Part shown: one piece after another, positions 6,543 to 14,053 of the stretch | Layout of the letters: the number at the start of each line of letters is the position of its first letter | Position numbering within the stretch: position 1 is the first letter of the stretch | DNA from: JBKHDT01 sp049974825 | Lineage (GTDB): Bacteria > Pseudomonadota > Gammaproteobacteria > Halothiobacillales > Halothiobacillaceae | NCBI GenBank assembly: GCA_049974825.1 | Contig: JBNGDJ010000057.1 | Span: forward strand, 1 to 15,271 | Length of the DNA: 15,271 nt | Reading direction: 5' to 3' | Notes under the pieces: model-generated | What the model was told of the DNA's origin: nothing | Database searches by the model: none | What the model saw: only the letters and a program-made list of their open reading frames with translations | Position numbers and translations under genes: made by a program

Positions 6543-7640
6543 TCAGCCAGCGCCTTCGGCACGGACGACGCAAAGCGACTGATCGTCGGACATTCGCCCC
6601 ATGATACTGCCGATCACGTAAGCAATCAGTTGCGGGTCGTGCTTGAACAGCCCCGGCAGGGACTGCTCGTCCCAGTTGCGCCGAATGCCGTCGCTCGCGG
6701 TGATCAGCAGATTGTCCCGCCCCAGCTGTCCGTCAATTTCCACCGCCTTCTTGTGCTCCTTGCCCAGCACGCCGGAAGGAAAGAAAAGCCACTGCGTTTC
6801 TTGCTGCCCTGCATCGTACACCTGCGCGTACATGTCTCCGATGCCGGAAAGACTGTACCTGCCACGGTCGGGGCGGGCGTCGGCCGCGATGCCCACGGCG
6901 CCCCGGCTGCCCACCAGGTACCGGTCCGTCGCCTCGATCAACTCGCGCGCGCTGCGGCGCATCAGCACGTTGTAGTCCAGCCGGGCGGTGGTGTCGCGGG
7001 CCTCCCGTCCATGGCCCAGTCCGTCCAGATGCAGCCAGCGCAGGCCCTGATCGGCGGCACGCAGATAGATGATGTCGCCATTGTGCCGGTCGTCGGCCAG
7101 CGAGCGGCTGTACAGGCCTGCGCGAACACCGCGCGGCCAGGGCTGCGGGCGCCGGGTGGTTGGCCAGAATCGGGCCATCAGCGCCGTGCCGGTCCACTTG
7201 CGCGGTGCGTTTGGTTCGTGGGTCCGGGTGTACATTTGCAACTCGTCGCTCAAGCGCAGGATGCTGCCCAGACCCTTGCCCAGGGTCTCCGAGGTGGAGT
7301 AGCCGTCCTCGGTGGCCCGGGAGAGGTCCGCGATGCCGGGTCCGTAATCCAGGGCGAAGATGTCCAGGAAAGGGCCCGGCTGCTCCCAGATCTGAACTGT
7401 GCCTCGACCCTGCGCATACTTGAGCTGGTTGCTCGCCATCTCCATGACGACCAGCGCCATCGCCTCGCGTCGGCTTTCCGGGAAACCCAGCCGCTGGGCC
7501 ACGCCAAGCAGTCGGGCCCTCAGCGACAGCGCACTGCTGCTGTTCTCGATGGGGCACTCGTACAGCAGGTGGGTGCAGCGGCTGCTGTCAATGACCCGGG
7601 GCGCTTCGCCCGGCGCGCTGGCGTGACAGGGATCGCTCAT
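6543..7640 (-). CDS. Fused RsbT-like GHKL ATPase and RsbX/SpoIIE-like PP2C phosphatase
   Basis: This 365-residue protein joins two activities that are separate in the Bacillus sigma-B pathway. Residues about 25-158 are a GHKL ATPase of the RsbT/RsbW type: Asn71 in EMASNQLKYA, DYGPGI with Asp98, the glycine-rich lid TLGKGLGSI, and GTAL near 151. Residues about 170-362 are a PP2C-type phosphatase of the RsbX/SpoIIE type, with metal-site candidates Asp189 (NGD), Asp206 (DGLGHG), Asp317 (ASDGI) and Asp352-Asp353 (SDDQS). The kinase part should phosphorylate STAS proteins and the phosphatase part should reset them. Its neighbours are an RsbR-like and an RsbS-like protein. The start follows the cyclase stop closely, and a 14-bp duplication puts a second ATG at 7654. 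Translation coupled to the upstream gene is likely. Confidence 0.85.
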   Translation of the reverse strand: MSDPCHASAPGEAPRVIDSSRCTHLLYECPIENSSSALSLRARLLGVAQRLGFPESRREAMALVVMEMASNQLKYAQGRGTVQIWEQPGPFLDIFALDYGPGIADLSRATEDGYSTSETLGKGLGSILRLSDELQMYTRTHEPNAPRKWTGTALMARFWPTTRRPQPWPRGVRAGLYSRSLADDRHNGDIIYLRAADQGLRWLHLDGLGHGREARDTTARLDYNVLMRRSARELIEATDRYLVGSRGAVGIAADARPDRGRYSLSGIGDMYAQVYDAGQQETQWLFFPSGVLGKEHKKAVEIDGQLGRDNLLITASDGIRRNWDEQSLPGLFKHDPQLIAYVIGSIMGRMSDDQSLCVVRAEGAG

Positions 7641-7657
7641 CGGGGATCGCTCATCGG
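7629..7657 (-). repeat. 14-bp tandem duplication covering the start codon of the RsbT/X fusion gene
   Basis: On the plus strand GATCGCTCATCGG occurs at 7631-7643 and again at 7645-7657; the exact match extends to 15 bp at an offset of 14. On the minus strand this gives two copies of CCGATGAGCGATC. The first ATG (7654) runs five codons and stops in a TGA that overlaps the second ATG (7640) as ATGA. Only the ATG at 7640 is in frame with the kinase-phosphatase. Confidence 0.85.
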
Positions 7658-7658
7658 T

Positions 7659-8714
7659 TCAGCCGGCCACCCGACGATTGCCCGTGGCCGCCGCCACGGC
7701 GGGTTTGCCGTCCGCGCCAACATCGGCCATGGTGATCCGGCCCCGCCCGCTTCGCTTGGAGGCATACAGGGCGTTGTCCGCCAATTCGAAAAACCGGTGG
7801 TGATCCATGGCGCCCGCCACCTCGTCGTTCAGGCAGGCAATGCCAATGCTGACTCGGCCGCCCATGTCGTCCAGCACCTGTTCTGACTTGCGCCGCGCCA
7901 ATTTGGGGCCGGCAAAGAGCAGGATGGCGAACTCGTCCCCTCCGATCCGGAAGCACAGGTCCACGTCGCTTCGGATGCCATTGGCCATGGCCTTGGCCAT
8001 CTTCTGGAGGTAGGCGTCTCCATGCTGGTGCCCGTAGCGGTCGTTCAGCGCCTTGAATTCGTCCAGGTCGAGCAGGATCAGCGACATCAGTTCGCCGCTC
8101 TGCCGCTGAGTGCGGTTGTAGGCGGCTTCGTAGCGATGATCGAAGGCCCGCCGGTTTAGCAGGCCCGTCAGCGGATCGGTCTGGGCCAGATGCATGAGCT
8201 GGTGCAGTTGTTCCTGGCGCTGGGTCAGCGCCGTCTGCATGGCGTCGATTTCCTCGTGCAGGCGCTTGCGGGTCTGCTCGAACTGGCGGTTCATCTCGCG
8301 ATTGCGTGCCACCAGCTGTTGTGGCTCGAGGACCTGGGTCTGTTCCCGGAGTCTGGCCTGCAGGTCAGAAACCGTCTGGGCACGGGGTGGCCGATCCAGT
8401 GCCAGCAGTTTCTGGAAGGGGCCGGGGTCTCCCCAGTGAATGCCCAGCTCACGGCCTTGCAGGCGCACGGCCGCCCACAGTGGGTCGCCGCGCCCTGCGC
8501 CAAGCTTGCGCGCCTGCGCGAAAACCCGGTTGAGCGACAGGCTCGCGCGCATGCTCGTGACCCCCAGCGCCTCCGCCACCGTCAGAAGATGGGTGGCGAA
8601 CTGCTGGAGGTCCGACTCGATGATCAGATGTTGCCGATAAATCTCTTGCATTTTCAGGGTGCCGCTCCCCATCCGCTGCGATCGTCCGCCCGGCTTGTGG
8701 CGACCTGGAGCCAT
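7659..8714 (-). CDS. GGDEF diguanylate cyclase, first gene of the stressosome-like cluster
   Basis: This protein, up to 351 residues, is predicted to make c-di-GMP from two GTP. The C-terminal GGDEF domain (about 178-335) is intact: DPLTGLLNRR, LDLDEFKALND, and RIGGDEF with GGDEF at 258-262. The inhibitory I-site position reads SDVD, not RxxD, so classical product inhibition is not expected. Residues about 110-175 are charged and helical, probably a coiled-coil linker of the kind that pairs cyclase domains. The N-terminal about 110 residues match no domain I can name with confidence. No membrane segment is visible. Possible starts are ATG 8714, 8672 and 8651; none has a strong Shine-Dalgarno. 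It ends four bases before the first ATG of the next gene, so the cluster is probably one operon. Confidence 0.9.
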   Translation of the reverse strand: MAPGRHKPGGRSQRMGSGTLKMQEIYRQHLIIESDLQQFATHLLTVAEALGVTSMRASLSLNRVFAQARKLGAGRGDPLWAAVRLQGRELGIHWGDPGPFQKLLALDRPPRAQTVSDLQARLREQTQVLEPQQLVARNREMNRQFEQTRKRLHEEIDAMQTALTQRQEQLHQLMHLAQTDPLTGLLNRRAFDHRYEAAYNRTQRQSGELMSLILLDLDEFKALNDRYGHQHGDAYLQKMAKAMANGIRSDVDLCFRIGGDEFAILLFAGPKLARRKSEQVLDDMGGRVSIGIACLNDEVAGAMDHHRFFELADNALYASKRSGRGRITMADVGADGKPAVAAATGNRRVAG

Positions 8715-8812
8715 CGGGTTGCGTGCGGCGCCAGTTCAATCTGTCGAAGCTAGACGATCCGGAGTTCCCCTGCCAGAAGAAGTGTTTTTGGCTGGATCAC
8801 ATTTTCTGTTTG

Positions 8813-8845
8813 AGCCATCGCGTGAAAGGCCTGCACCCGATGGCT
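8813..8845. repeat. Inverted repeat after yggX, possible terminator
   Basis: Arms AGCCATCG (8813-8820) and CGATGGCT (8838-8845) form a perfect 8-bp stem. Inside, GTG (8822-8824) can pair with CAC (8834-8836). It lies 16 bases beyond the yggX stop on the minus strand and before the cyclase operon. There is no T tract after it, so it could equally be a leader hairpin or an operator. Confidence 0.35.
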
Positions 8846-8860
8846 TGTGCTGGTCTGCCT

Positions 8861-9133
8861 TTACTGCTCCGGCGGCACGTAGCCTTCGATACGCGTGGTT
8901 TCACCCCCGAAAAAGAACTTTTCCATTTCCTGCTCAAGAAACTTGCGTGCCTTGGGGTCAACCGGAGTCAGGCGGTATTCGTTGATCAACATGGTTTGAT
9001 GGCCTAGCCACTCCCGCCAGGCGGTCTTCGAAACCTGTTCGAAAATCCGCTGCCCGAGCTCGCCGGGGTAGGGTGGCTTGTCGAGCCCTTCGGCTTCCTG
9101 GTCCAGCCGAACACAGTGCACCATTCTTGTCAT
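8861..9133 (-). CDS. yggX: YggX, probable Fe(II)-trafficking / oxidative-protection protein
   Basis: At 90 residues it has the usual length of the YggX family and matches it end to end. The pattern includes MVHCVRLDQEAEGLD with the conserved Cys7, YPGELGQRIFEQVSKTAW, QTMLINEYRL, FLEQEMEKFFF and IEGYVPPE. The family protects iron-sulfur proteins from oxidative damage and is proposed to handle labile iron. GGGAG lies about seven bases before the ATG. It follows mutY by 16 bases on the same strand. This mutY-yggX pairing is common in gammaproteobacteria, where an Fe-S DNA glycosylase is co-expressed with an Fe-S protector. Confidence 0.97.
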   Translation of the reverse strand: MTRMVHCVRLDQEAEGLDKPPYPGELGQRIFEQVSKTAWREWLGHQTMLINEYRLTPVDPKARKFLEQEMEKFFFGGETTRIEGYVPPEQ

Positions 9134-9149
9134 CTCTGGTCTCCCGACT

Positions 9150-10229
9150 TCAGTCTGTTCTCGTGGATTTGTCTTGAACCGGACCGGAAATTACCCGGGA
9201 CTGTTCAAGAAAGCGCCGGATCGGCGTGGGCATGCCCAGCGCCTCCTCGGTATCGGACTGGACCCACTGCCAGTCCCGTTGGTCGCCCACTCCCGGCGGG
9301 GGTTCCTCAACGCCGGTGGCAAAAACCCGGGCCTCAAGCTGGAAGTGAGTGAAGCGGTGGCTGAAGTCGCCGAACGGCGTCGGCGCTTGTCCTGCACTTT
9401 GAATCAGCCTGTCCAGTGCATCCGGAAGGCCGGCATCCGGCCACTCGGGCAGGCTCCAGAGTCCGCCCCAGATGCCGGCGGGTGGGCGGCGAACCATCAG
9501 CAGGCCTTCCGGGCCGCGGATCAGCAGCATCCGAGTTTGCCGGACGGGCACGGCCCGGCGGCTGGCGCGGGTCGGCAGCTCGTCGCAGCGGTTTTCCCGT
9601 CGTGCCACGCAGTCTGCCGCCACGGGGCAGCGGGCGCAGTCGGGCCGGCTTCTCCGGCAGATCGTGGCCCCGAGGTCCATGATTGCCTGCGTGTAGGCTG
9701 GCAGGTTCGTCTCCGGGGTGTGGCGCCAGGCAAACTCCCACAGCTTGCGGCTGACCGCCGCCTTTTCCGGCGGTCCCTCGATGCCGGCATGGCGTGCCAG
9801 TACTCGCTTGACGTTTCCGTCGAGGATCGCGTGCCGCTGACCGAATGCCTGGGCGAGTATGGCCCCTGCAGTGGAAGGGCCGATGCCCGGCAATGCGCGA
9901 ACCTGCTCGACCTGCCGGGGAAACTCCCCTGCGTGTCGCGCCATGATCTGCCGGGCGGCCTGGTGCAGGTTGCGGGCTCGCGCATAGTAGCCGAGACCCT
10001 GCCAGAGGGCCATGACCTCGTCGACATCGGCATGGGCAAGGCTGGCCAGATCCGGGAAACGCTGCATGAACCGGTCAAAGAAGCCGATCACGGTGCCGAC
10101 CTGGGTCTGCTGAAGCATGATTTCCGACACCCAGACGCGGTAGGCCGTCCGCGGGTGCTGCCAGGGCAGATCATGCCGGCCGTGCTGCGCGTGCCAGTCG
10201 AGCAGACGTTTGGCGAAGTGATTCATCAT
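9150..10229 (-). CDS. mutY: MutY A/G-specific adenine glycosylase
   Basis: This 359-residue base-excision enzyme removes adenine mispaired with 8-oxoguanine. The catalytic domain has Glu36 in SEIMLQQTQV, the helix-hairpin-helix LPGIGPSTAGAIL (113-125), and the catalytic Asp137 in ILDGNVKRVL. The [4Fe-4S] site shows C-x6-C-x2-C-x5-C at Cys191, Cys198, Cys201 and Cys207. The C-terminal part (about 225-340) is the NUDIX-like domain that reads 8-oxoG, with GGLWSLPEW and FTHFQLEA. The length is normal. ATG 10229 and ATG 10226 are adjacent and either could be used. The gene starts six bases after the asmA-like stop, so translation is probably coupled. Confidence 0.97.
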   Translation of the reverse strand: MMNHFAKRLLDWHAQHGRHDLPWQHPRTAYRVWVSEIMLQQTQVGTVIGFFDRFMQRFPDLASLAHADVDEVMALWQGLGYYARARNLHQAARQIMARHAGEFPRQVEQVRALPGIGPSTAGAILAQAFGQRHAILDGNVKRVLARHAGIEGPPEKAAVSRKLWEFAWRHTPETNLPAYTQAIMDLGATICRRSRPDCARCPVAADCVARRENRCDELPTRASRRAVPVRQTRMLLIRGPEGLLMVRRPPAGIWGGLWSLPEWPDAGLPDALDRLIQSAGQAPTPFGDFSHRFTHFQLEARVFATGVEEPPPGVGDQRDWQWVQSDTEEALGMPTPIRRFLEQSRVISGPVQDKSTRTD

Positions 10230-10235
10230 GTCGGC

Positions 10236-12506
10236 CTACAGTGCCGGAAGCCGCCGAATGCCAGGCTCGCGGGTGGCCGCAGGTTCGAAGGTGGGTTGGG
10301 GATGCGCCAGCCGGCCCCGCAGGAGGATCAGGTCGGTGGTCGACAACCTGTCATCCTGCCCCTGCGCGTCCTCCGGGGCAATCGCCAGCCTGTAGTCAAT
10401 CTGGTCCCGGGCCAGGTCTACCATGCCGCGCCCGCGAATCGGCAGGCCGTCGAGCGTACCGGCCAGGTCTTCATTTTCCAGCAGGCCGTTGCGAATCCTG
10501 GCGGTGCCGGAGAGGGTTTGTATGTCCGTTTCCCGAAGCAGTCGGGGAATCCGGGGCAGGTCATCCGGGGCGCGTTGCGCCGTGACATATTCGCCCAGGT
10601 CAACGCCATCCAGCCGTCCGTCCTTCACCGAGAAGGCCAGGTGTCCGTCCAGGCCGGCCTTCATGGCGCTCGGTCGGCGGCCGGTGGTTTGCAGGTCCAG
10701 CGTCAGATCCGCCGTGCCCCGGAGCCGGTCTTCCAGCAGCCAGGCCTCCAGCATGGGTGCCAGGGCGACGTGCCGAGCATCCATGGCCAGCCGCCAGCCG
10801 GGTATGTCAGCACGCAGGTCCAGCTCGCTCTGGCTGCGGATCAGTCCGCGGTAGGCATTGAAGTCGAGCCGTTCAAAGGCCAGTTGTCCATCTCGGCCCC
10901 GGAAAACCACCGTGAGATTTTCCAGGTTTTGTTCAAAAACGCGGATCAGGTCGGCTGACAGGCGGATCTCCGCGTCCAGGCTTCGCAGCAACTCCACGGG
11001 CAGGGGCGCAGGCTGGTCCAGACGCTCTGCCCGGGAGCCCCCGAGTCCGCGCGGCATGCGATGTGCCCCGGCAAGGGGATCGGTTGCGGGCTCTTCCTCG
11101 GTGGCCGGGAGGTAGCGATCCATGTCCAGCCATGACGTGGACAGGGCGACGCGAATGTGGCGAGGGCGTTCATCACCGATCGCGATCTCGCCATCGAAAT
11201 GCTGGTCATCCAGCGAGAGGCGGGCCTCGGAAAGCCGGGCCTTGCCTGTCTCGGCATCCAGGTGGCCAGAAAGGCTGAACTGCCGAAGTGCGGTTTCGTC
11301 CCGAATTGATGGCAATGGCTGGCCAAGGGTGTCGGCCAGCGCCCGCGGACTGAATGGTTCGATCTCCATTGGGCCGCTGAGTCGCCAGCCTGCTGGCTTG
11401 TCCAGCCCGGCGATGTCGAACTGACCGCGAAGTACCAACGGGTCGGTAGTCAGGACCAGGTCGTCGAGCCGCGCCGTGCCGTCTGACAGGTCAAGGGTGA
11501 TGCCGCTCTGGATGCCCAGGTCGAGCTCGCCGCTGCGGATGGGCAGACCGCGCAGCAGGGCCTGGCTTTGGACGTTTTCCAGGCGGTGAAGCCCCGTTCG
11601 CCAGTTGCCGGTCATCTGGGTCTCGACCGCCAGGTCAAGGTAGGAGAGCCGGGGCAGGGCCGAGGCGGAAGCCGTCAGTCGGCTGTCTCCGACCAGGTAG
11701 CTGCCGGAGTCGGGCAGGGTCTGGGCAAACTCGGCGTCAAGCGTCAGCTCGATGCGTTCCGGCAGTGGGGCCTTGGCAGTGCCTTCCAGTCTGAGGCGGG
11801 GCTTGATCAGCAGGATTGCTTCGTCGTCCTGGAGCAGGCGACCGGACAGGGTCAGGCGGGCGTCCGTTTCCGGGCGGGAGACCTGCAGCCGGCTGTCGAG
11901 GCGAAAATCGACGGGCATCCCCGGGTGGACTGCCCCGACGGCGAGCTGGATGTCGTCCAGCTCGAATTGCCTGTCCCGGGCAGGATCGATGACCACCAGT
12001 CGGCCGTTCTGAATCTCGATGCCGGCCAGTGTGAGAGATTGCGGGGAGGGTCCGGCGCTTGTTGAGGTGTTCTCCTCGCCTTCCGGCGCCGGTGCGCCCA
12101 GGAATCGTTCGATCAGTGGCGACCAGTTGTGACCGAGCCGGTCATCCATTTCGACCCGCAGCTGCGGGTCACGAAATACCAGCGTGTCCAGGACGATTTC
12201 TCCGCGCAGCAGCGGCATCAGGGCCGCGCGTGCGTTGAGCCCCGCGGCGGAAATCATCGGGTTTTCCGAAAAACCCGGCGGGTTGTCGATTCGGATGCGC
12301 CCGGTGGTGATGCCAAGCCAAGGGTAGACCTCCAGGGCGAGCGTCCCCTCGATCCGCACCGATTGTCCGAGCTGCTCGGAAACCAGCCCGGCAATGCGCT
12401 CGCGGTGATCGTTCGGATCGAATGTGACTATCAGCGCGAGCAGGCCGAGGGCCAGCAGCACGAGGATCGCGAGGAACGAGACGACCAGGCGTCCCAGCCA
12501 CTTCAT
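10236..12506 (-). CDS. AsmA-family inner-membrane/periplasmic protein
   Basis: This protein has 756 residues, with one N-terminal transmembrane helix (about 7-30) followed by a long periplasmic part. The family is linked to outer-membrane assembly and lipid transport and is related to bridge-like lipid-transfer proteins. The N-terminal AsmA signature is clear: TFDPNDHRERI, QLGQSVRIEGTLALEVYPWLGI, IDNPPGF, LRGEIVLDTLVF. The C-terminal AsmA_2-like region includes FSVKDGRLDGVDLGEYV, LSGTARIRNGLLENEDL and GRGMVDLARDQIDYRLAI. I chose ATG 12506 because GGGAG precedes it at good spacing and the membrane helix then follows at once; the open frame runs to 12593. It leads the asmA-mutY-yggX run, as in several other gammaproteobacteria. 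Confidence 0.93.
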   Translation of the reverse strand: MKWLGRLVVSFLAILVLLALGLLALIVTFDPNDHRERIAGLVSEQLGQSVRIEGTLALEVYPWLGITTGRIRIDNPPGFSENPMISAAGLNARAALMPLLRGEIVLDTLVFRDPQLRVEMDDRLGHNWSPLIERFLGAPAPEGEENTSTSAGPSPQSLTLAGIEIQNGRLVVIDPARDRQFELDDIQLAVGAVHPGMPVDFRLDSRLQVSRPETDARLTLSGRLLQDDEAILLIKPRLRLEGTAKAPLPERIELTLDAEFAQTLPDSGSYLVGDSRLTASASALPRLSYLDLAVETQMTGNWRTGLHRLENVQSQALLRGLPIRSGELDLGIQSGITLDLSDGTARLDDLVLTTDPLVLRGQFDIAGLDKPAGWRLSGPMEIEPFSPRALADTLGQPLPSIRDETALRQFSLSGHLDAETGKARLSEARLSLDDQHFDGEIAIGDERPRHIRVALSTSWLDMDRYLPATEEEPATDPLAGAHRMPRGLGGSRAERLDQPAPLPVELLRSLDAEIRLSADLIRVFEQNLENLTVVFRGRDGQLAFERLDFNAYRGLIRSQSELDLRADIPGWRLAMDARHVALAPMLEAWLLEDRLRGTADLTLDLQTTGRRPSAMKAGLDGHLAFSVKDGRLDGVDLGEYVTAQRAPDDLPRIPRLLRETDIQTLSGTARIRNGLLENEDLAGTLDGLPIRGRGMVDLARDQIDYRLAIAPEDAQGQDDRLSTTDLILLRGRLAHPQPTFEPAATREPGIRRLPAL

Positions 12507-12854
12507 GGCAACTCTCCCGTCGGTTCTTGGTATGCTCTGCACCCGCGCCATGAATTTCGATGGCGGGCCTGTCCGGGCATCCCTGCGATCCATGGGTGGG
12601 CCAGCGGGCGGATGGGCCGCATGGCCGCCCGCCCGAATACTGGCGGGCGCCGATCACCAGAGCTTCGGCAAGGCCGTGGTCGTCCCTGACCCGGCGCCCT
12701 GCTCCCGGTTGCCTGACTTCATGACCACGGCAAGCCGCGAAATCACAGTGTGAAGCGCGTGGTACGCGGATTCTCCAACAGGGCTTGACCTGGGCCGAAG
12801 CCCTTGCACTGGGCCAGGCTGCGGCGCCCGAAGGCCAAACGGTAGAGTACACGA
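12507..12854. other. 348-bp intergenic region between divergent asmA-like and moaD-like genes
   Basis: No convincing gene is visible; short open frames here are weak and overlap in several frames. One strong inverted repeat, GCGGGCGG/CCGCCCGC (12604-12611 with 12625-12632), lies near the middle. Promoters for both flanking genes must lie here, but I cannot place a reliable -35/-10 pair. Confidence 0.5.
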
Positions 12855-13100
12855 ATGGACATAAAGGTGAAGTTTTTTGCCAGCCTGCGCGAGAAGGTAG
12901 GCATCGACGCCATGACGATCGACGCGACGACCGCCGAGCGCGAGCATATCCTGACCGTCGACGATGTCTGGCGTCGTGCTGCGGGAATCGAACGCCCTGA
13001 CAACACGCTGGCGGCGGTAAACCACGACTACGTGGAGTTTGACCACCCGGTGCGCGGTGGTGACGAAGTGGCCTTCTTTCCTCCGGTGACGGGGGGCTGA
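12855..13100 (+). CDS. MoaD/ThiS-family sulfur carrier (molybdopterin synthase small subunit-like)
   Basis: This 81-residue beta-grasp protein ends in PPVTGG. The C-terminal Gly-Gly is the residue pair that is adenylated and thiocarboxylated in MoaD and ThiS. IKVKFFASLREKVG at the N-terminus and DEVAFFPPVTGG at the C-terminus are typical of MoaD more than ThiS. If it is MoaD, it donates sulfur to precursor Z together with MoaE to make molybdopterin. No moaE, moaC or moaA is in the window, so partner and pathway cannot be confirmed here. The next gene starts four bases after its stop, so they are probably co-transcribed. Confidence 0.88.
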   Translation: MDIKVKFFASLREKVGIDAMTIDATTAEREHILTVDDVWRRAAGIERPDNTLAAVNHDYVEFDHPVRGGDEVAFFPPVTGG

Positions 13101-13103
13101 ATC

Positions 13104-13457
13104 ATGGCGTTGGATATTGAAACGATGCTCTGTCGTCGTCGTCGCCTGGTCCGCATCTGGCCGCGGATCGCGGCTGTGCTGGTGCTGCTGACCATCGGGC
13201 TGTACGTGGCTCTGTTTTTCTTCCAGCCCCTGCTGGTCAACCCGGCGCAGGTGCTTGAAATGATCGAGGCTGGCACGCTCGATCCCTCCACCCAGGCCCT
13301 GCTTGCGACCATGGCGCCCCTGCTCCTGCTGACGGTCGGGGTGCTTCTTGTTCTCCTGATTCTGTTCGTCACCGCGGGGATGATCAACGAGCGCCGCCTG
13401 CTTGATCTCATCGACGACAAGGCCTTGATTCGCCGAGCAGCCAAGGGCGATCGCTGA
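13104..13457 (+). CDS. Small membrane protein with two predicted helices, function unknown
   Basis: I do not recognise this 117-residue protein. It has a basic N-terminus (CRRRRLVR), a first hydrophobic helix at about 20-42, a loop of about 25 residues, and a second long hydrophobic helix at about 69-93. A charged C-terminal tail (INERRLLDLIDDKALIRRAAKGDR) follows. The positive N-terminus suggests both ends are cytoplasmic. It starts four bases after the MoaD-like gene on the same strand. No catalytic motif is visible. Confidence 0.75.
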   Translation: MALDIETMLCRRRRLVRIWPRIAAVLVLLTIGLYVALFFFQPLLVNPAQVLEMIEAGTLDPSTQALLATMAPLLLLTVGVLLVLLILFVTAGMINERRLLDLIDDKALIRRAAKGDR

Positions 13458-13741
13458 GCGCATCGGGGCAGGAAGGACGCGGATGCCGGATTGCGGAATG
13501 GGCCGGTCCCGCCGCAGGACTGCGAAAGCCTGTGAATGGCAAGGAGTTGGCCATGCGCTGGCCTATTTTTGCCGAGGTTTGCAGTGGGCCCGGGGCTTCG
13601 GTCGCCCCGCCTTTGATCGCGGGGGGGGATTCGGGGCTTGGCGTGGTGATCGAATGTCGTCACAATCCGATCATGCAAGTGATCTAAACTTGTGGGTTAG
13701 GCATTGGTTGCCTGTTCCAAACGTCACAGGAGTACACGCCC
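13458..13741. other. 284-bp intergenic region with an eight-G run
   Basis: No gene is supported. A G8 homopolymer lies at 13621-13628. The stretch just before the CBM48-like gene is AT-richer (GATCTAAACTTG near 13681) and probably holds its promoter, but I see no clear consensus. Confidence 0.4.
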
Positions 13742-14053
13742 ATGAGCCTCCAGAAGAAGTTTCTCAAGACCAAGCCGGTGTGCAAGGTCACTTTCACCCT
13801 CCCGCCGGAACATGTGGGCGAGGTGCAGACTGTCCACCTGGCGGGGGATTTTAATTCCTGGTCGATGGAAGCCCACCCGCTCAAACGCAAGAAGGATGGC
13901 AGCTACTCGATCACGGTGGATCTTGAAAAGGACGGCGAGTATCACTTCAAGTATGTCGTCGATGGCGAGCAATGGCTCAATGATGACGAGCCGGATGCCT
14001 ACGCCCCCTCCCCGATGGATCCGGCCGCCGAGAATTCCCTGATCCGCACTTGA
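13742..14053 (+). CDS. Stand-alone CBM48/AMPK-type glycogen-binding domain protein
   Basis: This 103-residue protein consists almost entirely of one early-set immunoglobulin-like domain of the CBM48/isoamylase-N type. Signature stretches are VHLAGDFNSWSMEAHPLKRKKDGSY and EYHFKYVVDGEQWLNDDEPD. They match the region in GlgB, isoamylase and AMPK beta that holds the carbohydrate-contacting Trp and the W-x-D-P-like end. No catalytic domain follows, so it is predicted to bind glycogen-like glucan or another protein, not to cut it. AGGAG sits nine bases before the ATG. No signal peptide is seen, so it should be cytoplasmic. The downstream gene is a hexose-phosphate mutarotase, consistent with carbohydrate metabolism. 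Confidence 0.88.
   Translation: MSLQKKFLKTKPVCKVTFTLPPEHVGEVQTVHLAGDFNSWSMEAHPLKRKKDGSYSITVDLEKDGEYHFKYVVDGEQWLNDDEPDAYAPSPMDPAAENSLIRT

Noticed and set aside
6120..7886. Open frame of 588 codons on the plus strand
   Set aside because: It is antisense to the RsbT/X fusion and parts of its neighbours, which have clear motifs; its own translation shows no domain.
9078..10958. Open frame of 626 codons on the plus strand
   Set aside because: It is antisense to mutY and the asmA-like gene; high GC keeps it open by chance.
12424..12753. Possible gene upstream of the moaD-like gene
   Set aside because: It overlaps the start of the asmA-like gene on the opposite strand, has no motif and no convincing ribosome binding site.
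13483..13854. Open frame across the start of the CBM48-like gene
   Set aside because: It runs out of frame through the CBM48-like coding region and shows no recognisable domain.
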